A stretch of 64,000 nt of DNA, from contig NZ_BBOJ01000002.1 of NCBI RefSeq assembly GCF_000974445.1, forward strand, positions 434,001 to 498,000. Direction: 5' to 3'. Both the position numbers and the translations under genes were made by a program. Positions 33,330 to 40,257 of this stretch are shown piece by piece (position 1 is the first letter of the stretch; every line of letters starts with the position of its first letter). The notes under the pieces are model-generated. The model was not told the DNA's origin and ran no database searches. It saw only the letters and a list, made by a program, of their open reading frames with translations. The DNA comes from Lentzea aerocolonigenes (GTDB lineage Bacteria > Actinomycetota > Actinomycetes > Mycobacteriales > Pseudonocardiaceae).

Positions 33330-36032
33330 CGCCGCGAACCTCTCTTCGGCCTCTTTCCGGTGCCGGGCCGCCTCGGCGGGGTCCGCGACCGCCTTCGCGA
33401 GGTGCCTGTGCGCGTTCGCGGCCTCACGCCGGTCGTCGATCCGTTCCGCCAGGTCGAGTGCCTCCCGCAACGGCGCCAGGGCTTCCTCGGGGCGTCCGGC
33501 CGCGGTGAGCACGTCGCCGAGGTAGTTGAGCACCACTGTCTCCGTGGTGACGTCACCGATCGCGCGCACGGCCGCGAGCGCCGAGCGCAACGCCTCCAGC
33601 GCCTCCTCGTGCCTGCCCATGGCGTGCAGGATCATGCCCAGCGCGCTCCGGGTGTCGGCCTCGTCGCGGCGGCTGCCCATCTCGCGCATCAGGGTGAGCG
33701 CCGACGTGCAGGCCTCCAGCGCCTCGTCGTAGCGGCCGAGTGCGCTGTAGATGTTGCTGACGTTGCTCATCGCCTGGGACTCGAGGTGCCGGTCGCCCAG
33801 CTCCCTGGCCACGGTGATCGCCTGTTCCAGCAGCTCCGCGGCCTCCGCGTGCCGTTCGAGGGTGCGGTACACCAGCGACAGGTTGTTCAGCGTGCCGGCG
33901 ACACCCTGCAGGTCGCCCTGCTCGCGGAGCATCTCGATCGCGCGCTCGTTGTAGTAGATGGCGTCCTGGTAGCGCGCCATCTGCCAGAAGACCATCGCGT
34001 AGTTCTTCGTGGTGATCGCGAGCGCGGCCGGGTCGTCCTTCGCGGCCTCCAGCGCCAGTTCGTTGATCGTGGCCCAGTCACGGGTGTGGCCGCGCACCAT
34101 GCAGAAGAACGTCATCGCGCGCGCGAGCTGCCACGTGTGTGTGCGCCAGTCACCGTCGAGAGACAGGGCCACGGCGGCGACGAGCGTCTGCCGTTCGGTC
34201 TCCAGCCACTCGACGGCGTGGTCGTAGTCGCGCAGCACGAGCCGTGACTCGGGCCGGTAGGAGATGTCGACCTCGTACTTGCGGGCCGCGGGCGACATCA
34301 GCCGGGTGGCCTGGTTCGCGGTGTCCAGGAAGTGGTCGAGCAGCCGGGTGAGCGGCTCGCGCGACGAGTCGACCCTGGACTGGGCGTACTGCCGCAGCAG
34401 GTCGTGCATCCGGTAGCGGCCGAGCGTGGTCGCCTCCAGCAGGTGCACGTCGACGAGGTCCTCGAGCATCCCGTCGCACTCCAGCAGGTCGAGCTCGCCC
34501 AGCGCGGCCGCCTGGTGGACGTCGAAATCGGTGCCGTGGTGCAGGCCGAGCAGGCCGAAGAGCCGCTGGTGTCCTGCGGGGAGCTGGCCGAACGACAACG
34601 CGAAGACCGCGTCCAGTTCGGATAATCGTCCCTCGCGCAACCGCGTCGCGAGGTGGGCGGTCGTCCAGGTGGGGCGGCTGCGCAACCGTCCGGCGGCCAG
34701 GCGCACGGCCAGCGGCAGCCTGCCGCACAGCTCCACGATCTCGTGCGCCGCCGGGTCCGTGCCGCGTTCGTCGCCCACGATCGTGGCGAACAGCTGCAAC
34801 GCCTCCGCCTCGGACAGCACGTCGAGGGTGAGCGTCGACGTGCCCTCCAGCTCGACCAGCCGCGCACGTGACGTGACCAGCACCAACGAGCCGGGAACGC
34901 CGGGCAGCAGAGGCCGCACCTGGTCCGCGCTCGCCGCGTTGTCCAGCACGACCAGCAGCCGTCGCCTGGACAGCTCCGCGCGCCACAGCGAGGCCCGTTC
35001 GTCCAGGCCTACCGGGATCTCCTCCAGACCGAGCGCGCGCAGCAGCACGTCGAGCGCGTCTGTCGGCTCGACGGGCGCACGGCCCGCAGTGTGCGCGTGC
35101 AGGTCGATGAACAGCTGACCGTCCGGATATTCCAGGCGGTGTGCCAGGTGGACGGCCAGGGTCGTCTTGCCGACGCCGGGCATGCCGTCGATCGCGGAGA
35201 TCACCACGGCCGACTTCCCGGTGACGGCCCTGGTCAGCCGTTCGATCTCGGCGGTGCGGCCGGTGAAGTCCGCGACGTCGCGGGGCAGTGTGTTCAGCGC
35301 GGGCCGCGGTTCGTCGCCGCGCAGCAGCCGTTCGTGCAGTTCTCGCAGGTCAGCGCCCGGATCGGTGCCCAGTTCCTCGGCCAGCAGCACGCGCAGTTCC
35401 TCGAACGCCTGCAACGCTTCCGCCGGCCGGTTCGCCCGCTGCAACGCGTGCATGAGCTGCAGCCACAGCTGTTCGCGCAACGGGAACTGCTTGGTCAGCC
35501 GCCGCAGTTCGGCGATCAGCCGTTCGCCCTGCCCCAGCTCGATGGCGAGGCGCGCGTGCTGTTCGGCGACGGTGAGCCTGCGTTCCTGCAGCAGGGTCAG
35601 CTCGGCCTCCAGGCGCGGCCCGACCGCGAGTCCGTCCAGCGCAGGGCCCCGCCACAACGCCAGCGCCTGTTCGTACCGCGAGACCGCCGCGCGGTGATCA
35701 CCCTGCTTCAGCGCCTCGTCACCGGCGGCGCACAGCCGTGCGAACACGCCGACGTCGACCTCGTCGTCCGGCACCCTGAGCCGGTAACCGCCGGGTACCG
35801 TGACGAGGTCGTCCAGCACCAGCTTGCGCACGGCGGCCACGTACGTGCGGATGTTCGATTCCGGCGCCGCGGGCGGAGACTCCCACACCGCCTCAACCAG
35901 ATGTTCAAAGCTGACCGTGTCGTTGGCGTGCAGTGCCAACGCTGCCAGCAGTGCCCGTTGCCGGGGTCCACCCAGCCGCAGTTCCACGCCCCCGCGCCAG
36001 ATCTGCAGCGGCCCAAGAAGCCGATAGCGCAC
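33315..36032 (-). CDS. SARP-family regulator with NB-ARC and TPR (AfsR-like)
   Basis: A 905-residue AfsR-type activator. Residues 1-90 are an OmpR-like winged helix (RYRLLGPLQIWRGGVELRLG, VSFEHLVEAVWES). Residues 95-245 are the bacterial transcriptional activation domain (DVGVFARLCAAGDEALKQGD). The NB-ARC part has Walker A GMPGVGKTTLA near 292, LLVVLDNAA and LCGRLPLAV. The rest is TPR (RYDEALEACTSALTLMREMG). GTG 36032 is preceded by a perfect AGGAGG. SARPs activate antibiotic clusters by binding direct repeats; no cluster is in this window, so it may act globally. Confidence 0.93.
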   Translation of the reverse strand: MRYRLLGPLQIWRGGVELRLGGPRQRALLAALALHANDTVSFEHLVEAVWESPPAAPESNIRTYVAAVRKLVLDDLVTVPGGYRLRVPDDEVDVGVFARLCAAGDEALKQGDHRAAVSRYEQALALWRGPALDGLAVGPRLEAELTLLQERRLTVAEQHARLAIELGQGERLIAELRRLTKQFPLREQLWLQLMHALQRANRPAEALQAFEELRVLLAEELGTDPGADLRELHERLLRGDEPRPALNTLPRDVADFTGRTAEIERLTRAVTGKSAVVISAIDGMPGVGKTTLAVHLAHRLEYPDGQLFIDLHAHTAGRAPVEPTDALDVLLRALGLEEIPVGLDERASLWRAELSRRRLLVVLDNAASADQVRPLLPGVPGSLVLVTSRARLVELEGTSTLTLDVLSEAEALQLFATIVGDERGTDPAAHEIVELCGRLPLAVRLAAGRLRSRPTWTTAHLATRLREGRLSELDAVFALSFGQLPAGHQRLFGLLGLHHGTDFDVHQAAALGELDLLECDGMLEDLVDVHLLEATTLGRYRMHDLLRQYAQSRVDSSREPLTRLLDHFLDTANQATRLMSPAARKYEVDISYRPESRLVLRDYDHAVEWLETERQTLVAAVALSLDGDWRTHTWQLARAMTFFCMVRGHTRDWATINELALEAAKDDPAALAITTKNYAMVFWQMARYQDAIYYNERAIEMLREQGDLQGVAGTLNNLSLVYRTLERHAEAAELLEQAITVARELGDRHLESQAMSNVSNIYSALGRYDEALEACTSALTLMREMGSRRDEADTRSALGMILHAMGRHEEALEALRSALAAVRAIGDVTTETVVLNYLGDVLTAAGRPEEALAPLREALDLAERIDDRREAANAHRHLAKAVADPAEAARHRKEAEERFAALGAE

Positions 36033-36166
36033 TGACCCTCCTCGGGTGGGCATCGTGCCAGACCACGGGGCGGCTGTGCGGAACATGTGCGGGATTTGTG
36101 CGAGCGATCTTCGAAACTCTTGGCATGGCGAGATCATGGAACGGCCAAGCGGCCTAAGATGACTGC

Positions 36167-37183
36167 ATGACCGAGACGGCGAAGCGACGTCCCGGCACCC
36201 GGATCGAAGAGGTCGCGCGGGTGGCCGGGGTGTCGAAGTCGACCGTCTCGCGCGTGATCAACGACGAGCAGTACGTCAGCGCCAAGTCGCGCGAGGCCGT
36301 GCACGCCGCCATCGCGCAGCTCGGCTACAGCCCGAACCAGGCCGCACGCGCGCTGGCGGGCAACCGCGCCAACGCGATCGCCCTCGTCGTCTCCGAGCCG
36401 ACCGGCCGGGTGCTGGGCGACCCGTTCTTCGCGGGCGTCCTGCGCGGGGTCCACTCGGAACTGGCCGGGCGGCACATGCAGCTGCTGCTGATGATGACCC
36501 AGCCGTCGGACACCGAGGACCTGGTCACGTACCTCAGCAGCGGGCACGTCGACGGCGCGCTGCTGGTGAGCCTGCACGGCGAGGACCCGCTGGTCCCGAT
36601 GCTCGACGAGATAGGCCTCCCCGTCGTCTCCGGTGGCCGCCCGCTCGGGGCGACCGTGCCGTTCGTGGACGCCGACAACTTCACCGGCGCGCTCGAAGCC
36701 GCGCGGCATCTGGCCTCGCTGGGCCGCAAGCGGATCGCCACCGTGGCCGGCCCGAAGGACATGGCCGTCGGCGCGGACCGCCTGAGCGGGTTCAAACGCG
36801 GGCTGAGCGAGGCCAAACTCCCCTCCGGCCTCGTGGCACACGGCGACTTCACGCCGGAAAGCGGCGCCAAGGCGATGGAACGGTTGCTGCGCAAGGCCCC
36901 CGACCTCGACGCGGTGTTCGTCGCCGCGGACATCATGGCCCTGGGCGCGCTCCAGGTCCTGCACGCGCACGGCAAGCGCGTCCCGGAGGACGTGGCCGTG
37001 GTCGGGTTCGACGACTCGGTGTTCGCCGCGACCGCGACGCCGCCGCTGACGACGATCCGGCAGGACGTCGAGGAGCTGGGCCGCACGATGACGTGGCGGC
37101 TGCTCGCGGAGCTGGCGGGCGAGGCGGGACTGCCGCCGTCGCTGCTGCTGCCGACGTCGCTCGTCCGTCGGGCGAGTGCCTGA
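36167..37183 (+). CDS. LacI-family transcriptional regulator
   Basis: A 338-residue regulator. The N-terminal helix-turn-helix reads VARVAGVSKSTVSRVIND and the hinge NQAARALAG, followed by the periplasmic-binding-type sugar domain (DGALLVSLHGEDPLVPML, VVGFDDSVFAATATPPLTTI). It likely represses a sugar gene in the absence of ligand. Candidate sites are the TTTGCAG/CTGCAAA palindromes before the GH13 gene at 40258. The gene is divergent from the SARP gene. Confidence 0.93.
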   Translation: MTETAKRRPGTRIEEVARVAGVSKSTVSRVINDEQYVSAKSREAVHAAIAQLGYSPNQAARALAGNRANAIALVVSEPTGRVLGDPFFAGVLRGVHSELAGRHMQLLLMMTQPSDTEDLVTYLSSGHVDGALLVSLHGEDPLVPMLDEIGLPVVSGGRPLGATVPFVDADNFTGALEAARHLASLGRKRIATVAGPKDMAVGADRLSGFKRGLSEAKLPSGLVAHGDFTPESGAKAMERLLRKAPDLDAVFVAADIMALGALQVLHAHGKRVPEDVAVVGFDDSVFAATATPPLTTIRQDVEELGRTMTWRLLAELAGEAGLPPSLLLPTSLVRRASA

Positions 37184-37284
37184 TCTTCACTCGTTCGGCC
37201 CCGTCCGCACGCACTCCCGGTAACACCTGAAGCAATCCCCCGATGGTCAGGCGGTACGCCCCCACCCCCGAGGGAGTTGCGACA

Positions 37285-38145
37285 GTGATCGAGAACTCGG
37301 CCGCCGGTCTGGTGATGGTGCCCGGCGAGGTGACGGTAACCGTCACCGGCGAGCAGCACCACCAGGAGGTGCTCGCGAGGTACGCGGTTCCGGACGGCGT
37401 GTCACGGCACGTCGCCGTGCACCTGACGTGGTGCACGATCGCCGCCGGCAAGTACCGCGGCCAGCGCGGGATCGAGGTGCGGCTCGACGGGTACCGCGTC
37501 GGCGAGCTGACTTTCCTGATGTCGCAACGGTATGCGCCCGTGCTGATGCACGTGGAGTCCGGCGGCGGAGCGACCGGGTGCGCCGCGTTGGTCCAGCGTG
37601 GCGGCAACGGGCTGTTGCAGATCGTGCTGCGGATGCCCCGGGAGGTTCCCCGTGGTGCGGTGGTGCCGGTCGCGGGCTCACGGTCGTGGGTGCCGCCGGT
37701 GGCCATCGGTGCGGCGAGCCTGTTCGCGTTCTTCATCGCGATTGTTGTTGTTGCAGGGGTGATGGGCAGTCCGTCCGACGTGAACAAGGCGGCCGGACTC
37801 ACGACCACGGCCGTGCCGACCACCACGACGACTGCGGTGACAACGAGCAGTCCGACGTCGACCACCACCACGACAACTACTACGACGACCACTGCTCCCC
37901 CGGCGGTCGCACAGCCGAAGCCTCAGCCCAATCCGCAGCCGCAGCCCAACCCGCAACCTCCGGCACCCGCCCCGCAGCCGAGTTGTCACGCGAGCTACAG
38001 CCCGTGCGTGCCGATCGCGAAGGACGTCGACTGCGAAGGCGGAAGCGGAGACGGGCCCCAGTACGTCCGAGGCCCGATCCGCGTCATCGGTCCCGACGTC
38101 TACAAGCTCGACAGCAATGGAGACGGCATCGGGTGTGAGAGCTAG
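37285..38145 (+). CDS. Membrane protein with C-terminal Excalibur calcium-binding domain
   Basis: A 286-residue protein. Residues 1-130 form a beta-rich cytoplasmic domain of unknown type (YRGQRGIEVRLDGYRVGELT). One membrane helix (VAIGAASLFAFFIAIVVVAGV) is followed by a poly-Thr and Pro-Gln-Pro-Asn spacer. The final 45 residues contain DVDCEGGSGDG and DSNGDGIGCES, the DxDxDGxxCE mark of Excalibur domains, with a likely disulphide. GTG 37285 follows GAGGGAG; an ATG at 37243 is less well placed. The C-terminus is probably extracellular and linked to the cell envelope. Confidence 0.78.
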   Translation: MIENSAAGLVMVPGEVTVTVTGEQHHQEVLARYAVPDGVSRHVAVHLTWCTIAAGKYRGQRGIEVRLDGYRVGELTFLMSQRYAPVLMHVESGGGATGCAALVQRGGNGLLQIVLRMPREVPRGAVVPVAGSRSWVPPVAIGAASLFAFFIAIVVVAGVMGSPSDVNKAAGLTTTAVPTTTTTAVTTSSPTSTTTTTTTTTTTAPPAVAQPKPQPNPQPQPNPQPPAPAPQPSCHASYSPCVPIAKDVDCEGGSGDGPQYVRGPIRVIGPDVYKLDSNGDGIGCES

Positions 38146-38171
38146 CGCGGCACCCCGGTCACAATGACGAG

Positions 38172-38870
38172 GTGGAGATGCCGGAGGAGATCGTGCACGC
38201 GGTCGGCGCGGACGCGGTGTGGTCGGCTGACCACGAAGGAATGTCCGGCGAGACGTGGCGGGCGGGTTCCTGTTACGTGAAGCGCGCGGGGTCGGCCGAA
38301 CGCGACCGGTTGTTGTGGCTGGGCAAGCACTTCGAAGTGCCCGAGATCCGGGCGTTCGCGGACGGCTGGCTGGTCCTGGCGGACGTCGGCGCCCCGTCGC
38401 TCGCCTCCGCGGAACCGGTGGTGGCCGGATCCGTCATGGGCGCGGTGCTGCGCGCACTGCACTCGTTACCGGTGGCGTCGTGCCCTTATGACGCAAGGAT
38501 TCCTGTTGTGCTGGAAACGGCCAGGCGCAACGTCGAGGCCGGTCTCGTGGACCCGGACGACTTCGACGACGACAACCGCGGTGTCACAGCTGAGGAACTG
38601 CTGGAGCGGCTGGTCGCGACGGCTCCGGACGAACAGGACCTCGTCGTGGCGCACGGGGACTTCTGCCCGCCGAACGTGCTGCTGCGCCCGGACGGCTCGA
38701 CCGTGCTGATCGACGTGTCGCGGCTGGGCGTGTCCGACCGGCACCGCGACCTCGCGCTCGTGCACCGGGAACTGGACGAGGAGGCCGCAACCGCGTTCGA
38801 GCGCGCCTACGGCCTCGTCCCCCGCCCGGACAGGCTCGAGTGGTACCGGTTGCTCGACGAGTTCTTCTAA
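38172..38870 (+). CDS. APH-family phosphotransferase (aminoglycoside kinase-like)
   Basis: A 232-residue kinase-fold protein. It has the APH(3')-like catalytic loop VVAHGDFCPPNVLL and the metal-binding segment VLIDVSRLGVSDRHRDLAL, with an end EWYRLLDEFF very like APH(3') enzymes. At 232 residues it is about 30 shorter than classical APH(3'); the N-lobe is compact (GETWRAGSCYVKRA holds the probable ATP-binding Lys). It could confer aminoglycoside resistance or phosphorylate another small hydroxylated compound. GTG 38172 or ATG 38178 may be the start. Confidence 0.82.
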   Translation: MEMPEEIVHAVGADAVWSADHEGMSGETWRAGSCYVKRAGSAERDRLLWLGKHFEVPEIRAFADGWLVLADVGAPSLASAEPVVAGSVMGAVLRALHSLPVASCPYDARIPVVLETARRNVEAGLVDPDDFDDDNRGVTAEELLERLVATAPDEQDLVVAHGDFCPPNVLLRPDGSTVLIDVSRLGVSDRHRDLALVHRELDEEAATAFERAYGLVPRPDRLEWYRLLDEFF

Positions 38871-39610
38871 CCGCGCTCGTACGGCGTCTTCTCGCCCGCC
38901 TCGACCGCGAACGGCAGCCGGTTGCCGGCAGGCGGCAGCGGGCAGGTGGCGAAGTCGGTGAAGGCGCACGGCAGGTTCGTCGCGCGGTTGAAGTCGAGGA
39001 CGACCCTGCCGTCCACCGGGGTCGCCGCCAGCGACCGGTTCGCCGCGTACGTGGTGACGCCGCTCGTCTCGTCGGTGAAGAGGATGTTCAACCCGCCGTT
39101 GCGACCGTTGAACGCCGTGAGTCTGTGTTCGGTGCCGTTGAAGCTGAACCGCACACGACCCGGTGCCTCGTACACGTGACTAAGTCCTTCCACGACCGCA
39201 CCGACGGTCGTGGGGATGGGTGCGTCGAACGGCTCGTATTCACCCTCCAGCACCCACCGTTCTTGTGGTTCGTACGACGGCACGCCGCGGAAGTTCTGGA
39301 GCACCTCGGCCTTCGGGTCGTGCACGCGGATCAGGTACCCGCCGCGCCGCGCGATCTCGATCTCGACGTCACCCGCCTCGACGCGCGTGCCGGGACCGCT
39401 CTGGACGAGTTCGAACCGCTGCGGTTCGCCATCGTCCTGCCAGTACGCGGCGTCGTCGTCTTGCCACCACACGCCCGGTAGGCCGTCATAGGCGCGTGGG
39501 GTGGTTTCCAGCCAGTCGAGTGAAACCAACGCCAGCCACCCGTACGGGTCGGCCAGTGCCTTCTCCCGCTCGGTCTTCCAGGTCTGCCAGTCCTGCGCGA
39601 AGCCGCTCAT
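38867..39610 (-). CDS. DUF1684 domain protein
   Basis: A 247-residue DUF1684 protein: opening FAQDWQTWKTEREKALADPY, then GWLALVSLDWL and the Cys/Pro-rich end DFNRATNLPCAFTDFATCPL. Function is unknown. The ATG at 39610 starts 50 bases downstream of the last tRNA of the attenuated tRNA operon, same strand, and no terminator is seen between them, so it may be part of that transcript. The longer frame to 39775 would run through tRNA-Cys and is not credible. Confidence 0.88.
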   Translation of the reverse strand: MSGFAQDWQTWKTEREKALADPYGWLALVSLDWLETTPRAYDGLPGVWWQDDDAAYWQDDGEPQRFELVQSGPGTRVEAGDVEIEIARRGGYLIRVHDPKAEVLQNFRGVPSYEPQERWVLEGEYEPFDAPIPTTVGAVVEGLSHVYEAPGRVRFSFNGTEHRLTAFNGRNGGLNILFTDETSGVTTYAANRSLAATPVDGRVVLDFNRATNLPCAFTDFATCPLPPAGNRLPFAVEAGEKTPYERG

Positions 39611-39660
39611 GGTCGTGCCAACGACCGGCGCGCGGACCGGCTTCCCCGTTCCACTCCTTG

Positions 39661-39731
39661 AGACCCACCTGGGAGTCGAACCCAGTGTCAACGCTGTTGC
39701 AGAGCGTTTCACGACCGTCGTGACGTGGGTC
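39661..39731 (-). tRNA. tRNA-Cys (GCA)
   Basis: A 71-base cloverleaf read by hand. Acceptor GACCCAC/GTGGGTC; anticodon stem ACGCT/AGCGT with loop CTGCAAC (anticodon GCA); T arm CTGGG-TTCGACT-CCCAG; discriminator T73, the base expected for Cys. The D arm is compact (CACG-ACGGT-CGTG, five-base loop). CCA is not encoded. Last tRNA of a four-tRNA array controlled by a leader-peptide attenuator. Confidence 0.85.
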
Positions 39732-39735
39732 GGGC

Positions 39736-39806
39736 ATCGCGCGTCCTGGTGTCGAACCAGGCACTCCGGGCTCATGAGACCCGAATGACCACCGGATCAC
39801 GCGCGA
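39736..39806 (-). tRNA. tRNA-Met-like (CAT), non-canonical
   Basis: A 71-base cloverleaf. The acceptor can form eight pairs (TCGCGCGT with ACGCGCGA). The anticodon stem is CGGGT/GCCCG with loop CTCATGA (anticodon CAT), and the T arm CCTGG-TTCGACA-CCAGG. The D arm is short (GATC-CGGT-GGTC). If the outermost pair is trimmed the discriminator is A73, as in tRNA-Met. CAT could also be a lysidine-modified Ile tRNA, but the leader peptide with two Met codons favours Met. Only 4 bases separate it from tRNA-Cys. Confidence 0.75.
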
Positions 39807-39809
39807 TGG

Positions 39810-39883
39810 GGTGACCGACCGGACTCGCACCGGCTTCGACCAGGACCACGACCTGGCGCCTCGACTGCTTCGGCTTCGGTCAC
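39810..39883 (-). tRNA. tRNA-His-like (GTG), non-canonical
   Basis: A 74-base cloverleaf. Acceptor GTGACCG/CGGTCAC with C73, the His discriminator; anticodon stem CCAGG/CCTGG with loop TCGTGGT (anticodon GTG). Several universal features deviate: base 33 is C instead of T, the T loop reads TGCGAGT instead of TTCxAxx, the D loop lacks GG, and the G at -1 usual for tRNA-His is T. It may still be aminoacylated since acceptor and anticodon identity elements remain. It is separated from tRNA-Gln by 2 bases. Confidence 0.7.
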
Positions 39884-39885
39884 AG

Positions 39886-39958
39886 CTGCCCGTCGAGGAC
39901 TCGAACCTCGATCTCCGCGTCCAGAGCGCGGCGTCCGTGCCGATTGGACCAACGGGCA
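39886..39958 (-). tRNA. tRNA-Gln (CTG)
   Basis: A 73-base canonical cloverleaf. Acceptor TGCCCGT/ACGGGCA with G73 as in Gln; D arm GTCC-AATCGGCAC-GGAC; anticodon stem CCGCG/CGCGG with loop CTCTGGA (anticodon CTG); T arm CGAGG-TTCGAGT-CCTCG. First tRNA of the array; its 5' base lies two bases after the T run of the attenuator terminator, so it can be transcribed from this promoter only by readthrough. Confidence 0.9.
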
Positions 39959-39960
39959 AC

Positions 39961-39997
39961 AAAAAAGCCGCCTCGTCGCTGCGGCGACGGGACGGCT
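39961..39997 (-). terminator. Intrinsic terminator (attenuator) in front of the tRNA array
   Basis: On the minus strand, arms at 39997-39984 (AGCCGTCCCGTCGC) and 39979-39966 (GCGACGAGGCGGCT) pair over 14 positions with two wobble-type mismatches and a 4-base loop, followed immediately by TTTTTT (39966-39961). This is a textbook Rho-independent terminator between the leader ORF and tRNA-Gln. Its three basal pairs are shared with the competing hairpin at 39995-40032. Confidence 0.88.
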
Positions 39998-40032
39998 CCC
40001 CGGAAGGCACGGATCAACTCATGCCGGGGAGC
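39995..40032 (-). promoter_or_regulatory. Competing hairpin (candidate antiterminator)
   Basis: Arms 40032-40024 (GCTCCCCGG on the minus strand) and 40003-39995 (CCGGGGAGC) form a perfect 9-bp stem over a 20-base loop. The 5' arm lies inside the last codons of the leader ORF (TGC TCC CCG), and the 3' arm overlaps the terminator's 5' arm by 3 bases. A still earlier small stem (AGCAC 40044-40040 with GTGCT 40034-40030) competes with it. The three structures are mutually exclusive as in trp/his-type attenuators. Confidence 0.7.
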
Positions 40033-40063
40033 ACCAGACGTGCTGATGACACATGTGCTGCAT
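40019..40063 (-). CDS. Leader peptide of the tRNA operon (Met/Gln/His/Cys-rich)
   Basis: A 14-codon ORF, MQHMCHQHVWCSPA, with codons ATG CAG CAC ATG TGT CAT then CAG CAC GTC TGG TGC TCC CCG GCA and TGA. It is preceded by GGAGGAAGGAG 9 bases upstream; an in-frame GTG at 40066 is an alternative start. The first eight residues use only Met, Gln, His and Cys, the four amino acids whose tRNAs (CAT, CTG, GTG, GCA) follow. Two alternative hairpins start within its 3' end. It is best read as a regulatory leader whose translation speed reports the charged state of those tRNAs. Not similar to any leader I know by sequence. Confidence 0.82.
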   Translation of the reverse strand: MQHMCHQHVWCSPA

Positions 40064-40098
40064 CACGGCTGGCTCCTTCCTCCGGTTCGTTGAGATCC

Positions 40099-40128
40099 AC
40101 TCTGACGGATGGCGCCGCACGGCCGCAA
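40099..40128 (-). promoter_or_regulatory. Candidate promoter of the leader/tRNA operon
   Basis: Minus strand TTGCGG (40128-40123), 18-base gap, CAGAGT (40104-40099), a fair match to house-keeping -35 and TAnnnT -10 boxes with one -10 mismatch. It would give a 5' leader of roughly 25-30 bases before the leader ORF. A weaker alternative -10 (TAATGC) sits at 40135-40130. Assigned by eye only. Confidence 0.35.
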
Positions 40129-40142
40129 CGCATTATTCGGGC

Positions 40143-40158
40143 CTGCAAAAGTTTGCAG
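40143..40158. promoter_or_regulatory. LacI-type operator palindrome
   Basis: CTGCAAAAGTTTGCAG has perfect 7-bp arms around two bases, the form of LacI/MalR-type sugar operators in actinomycetes. A related imperfect site (TTGCGGAAAACTTTTGCAA) lies at 40195-40213. Together they flank the likely promoter of the GH13 alpha-glucosidase gene, and the first is also upstream of the divergent tRNA operon. Confidence 0.6.
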
Positions 40159-40194
40159 AACATCAGCTTCTTCTTTAGTAAACCTCAAGCCGAC

Positions 40195-40213
40195 TTGCGG
40201 AAAACTTTTGCAA
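40195..40213. promoter_or_regulatory. Second LacI-type operator-like site
   Basis: TTGCGGAAAACTTTTGCAA is an imperfect palindrome sharing the CTTTTGCA half with the site at 40143-40158. It lies 45 bp before the GH13 start codon, a usual repressor position. Confidence 0.45.
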
Positions 40214-40257
40214 CGTCTTTCCTGGAGCGCTGACACACCCCATCGGAAGGCATGGAC

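Noticed and set aside
36167-37183. Idea that the LacI gene is autoregulated through the TTTGCAG motif
   Set aside because: No copy of the motif is found in the 36033-36166 intergenic region.
37800-37980. Tandem Thr and Pro-Gln-Pro-Asn codon repeats, first seen as a possible CRISPR or microsatellite
   Set aside because: They are in frame within the Excalibur protein and form its wall-spanning linker; no spaced unique sequences as in CRISPR.
39640-39960. Plus-strand reading of this region as the N-terminus of a protein or the 5' extension of DUF1684
   Set aside because: The four cloverleaf structures with matching discriminators explain the sequence better; DUF1684 has a good ATG at 39610.
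39961-39997. Hairpin as a terminator for a plus-strand gene
   Set aside because: The base run is A on the plus strand and T on the minus strand, and no plus-strand gene ends here.
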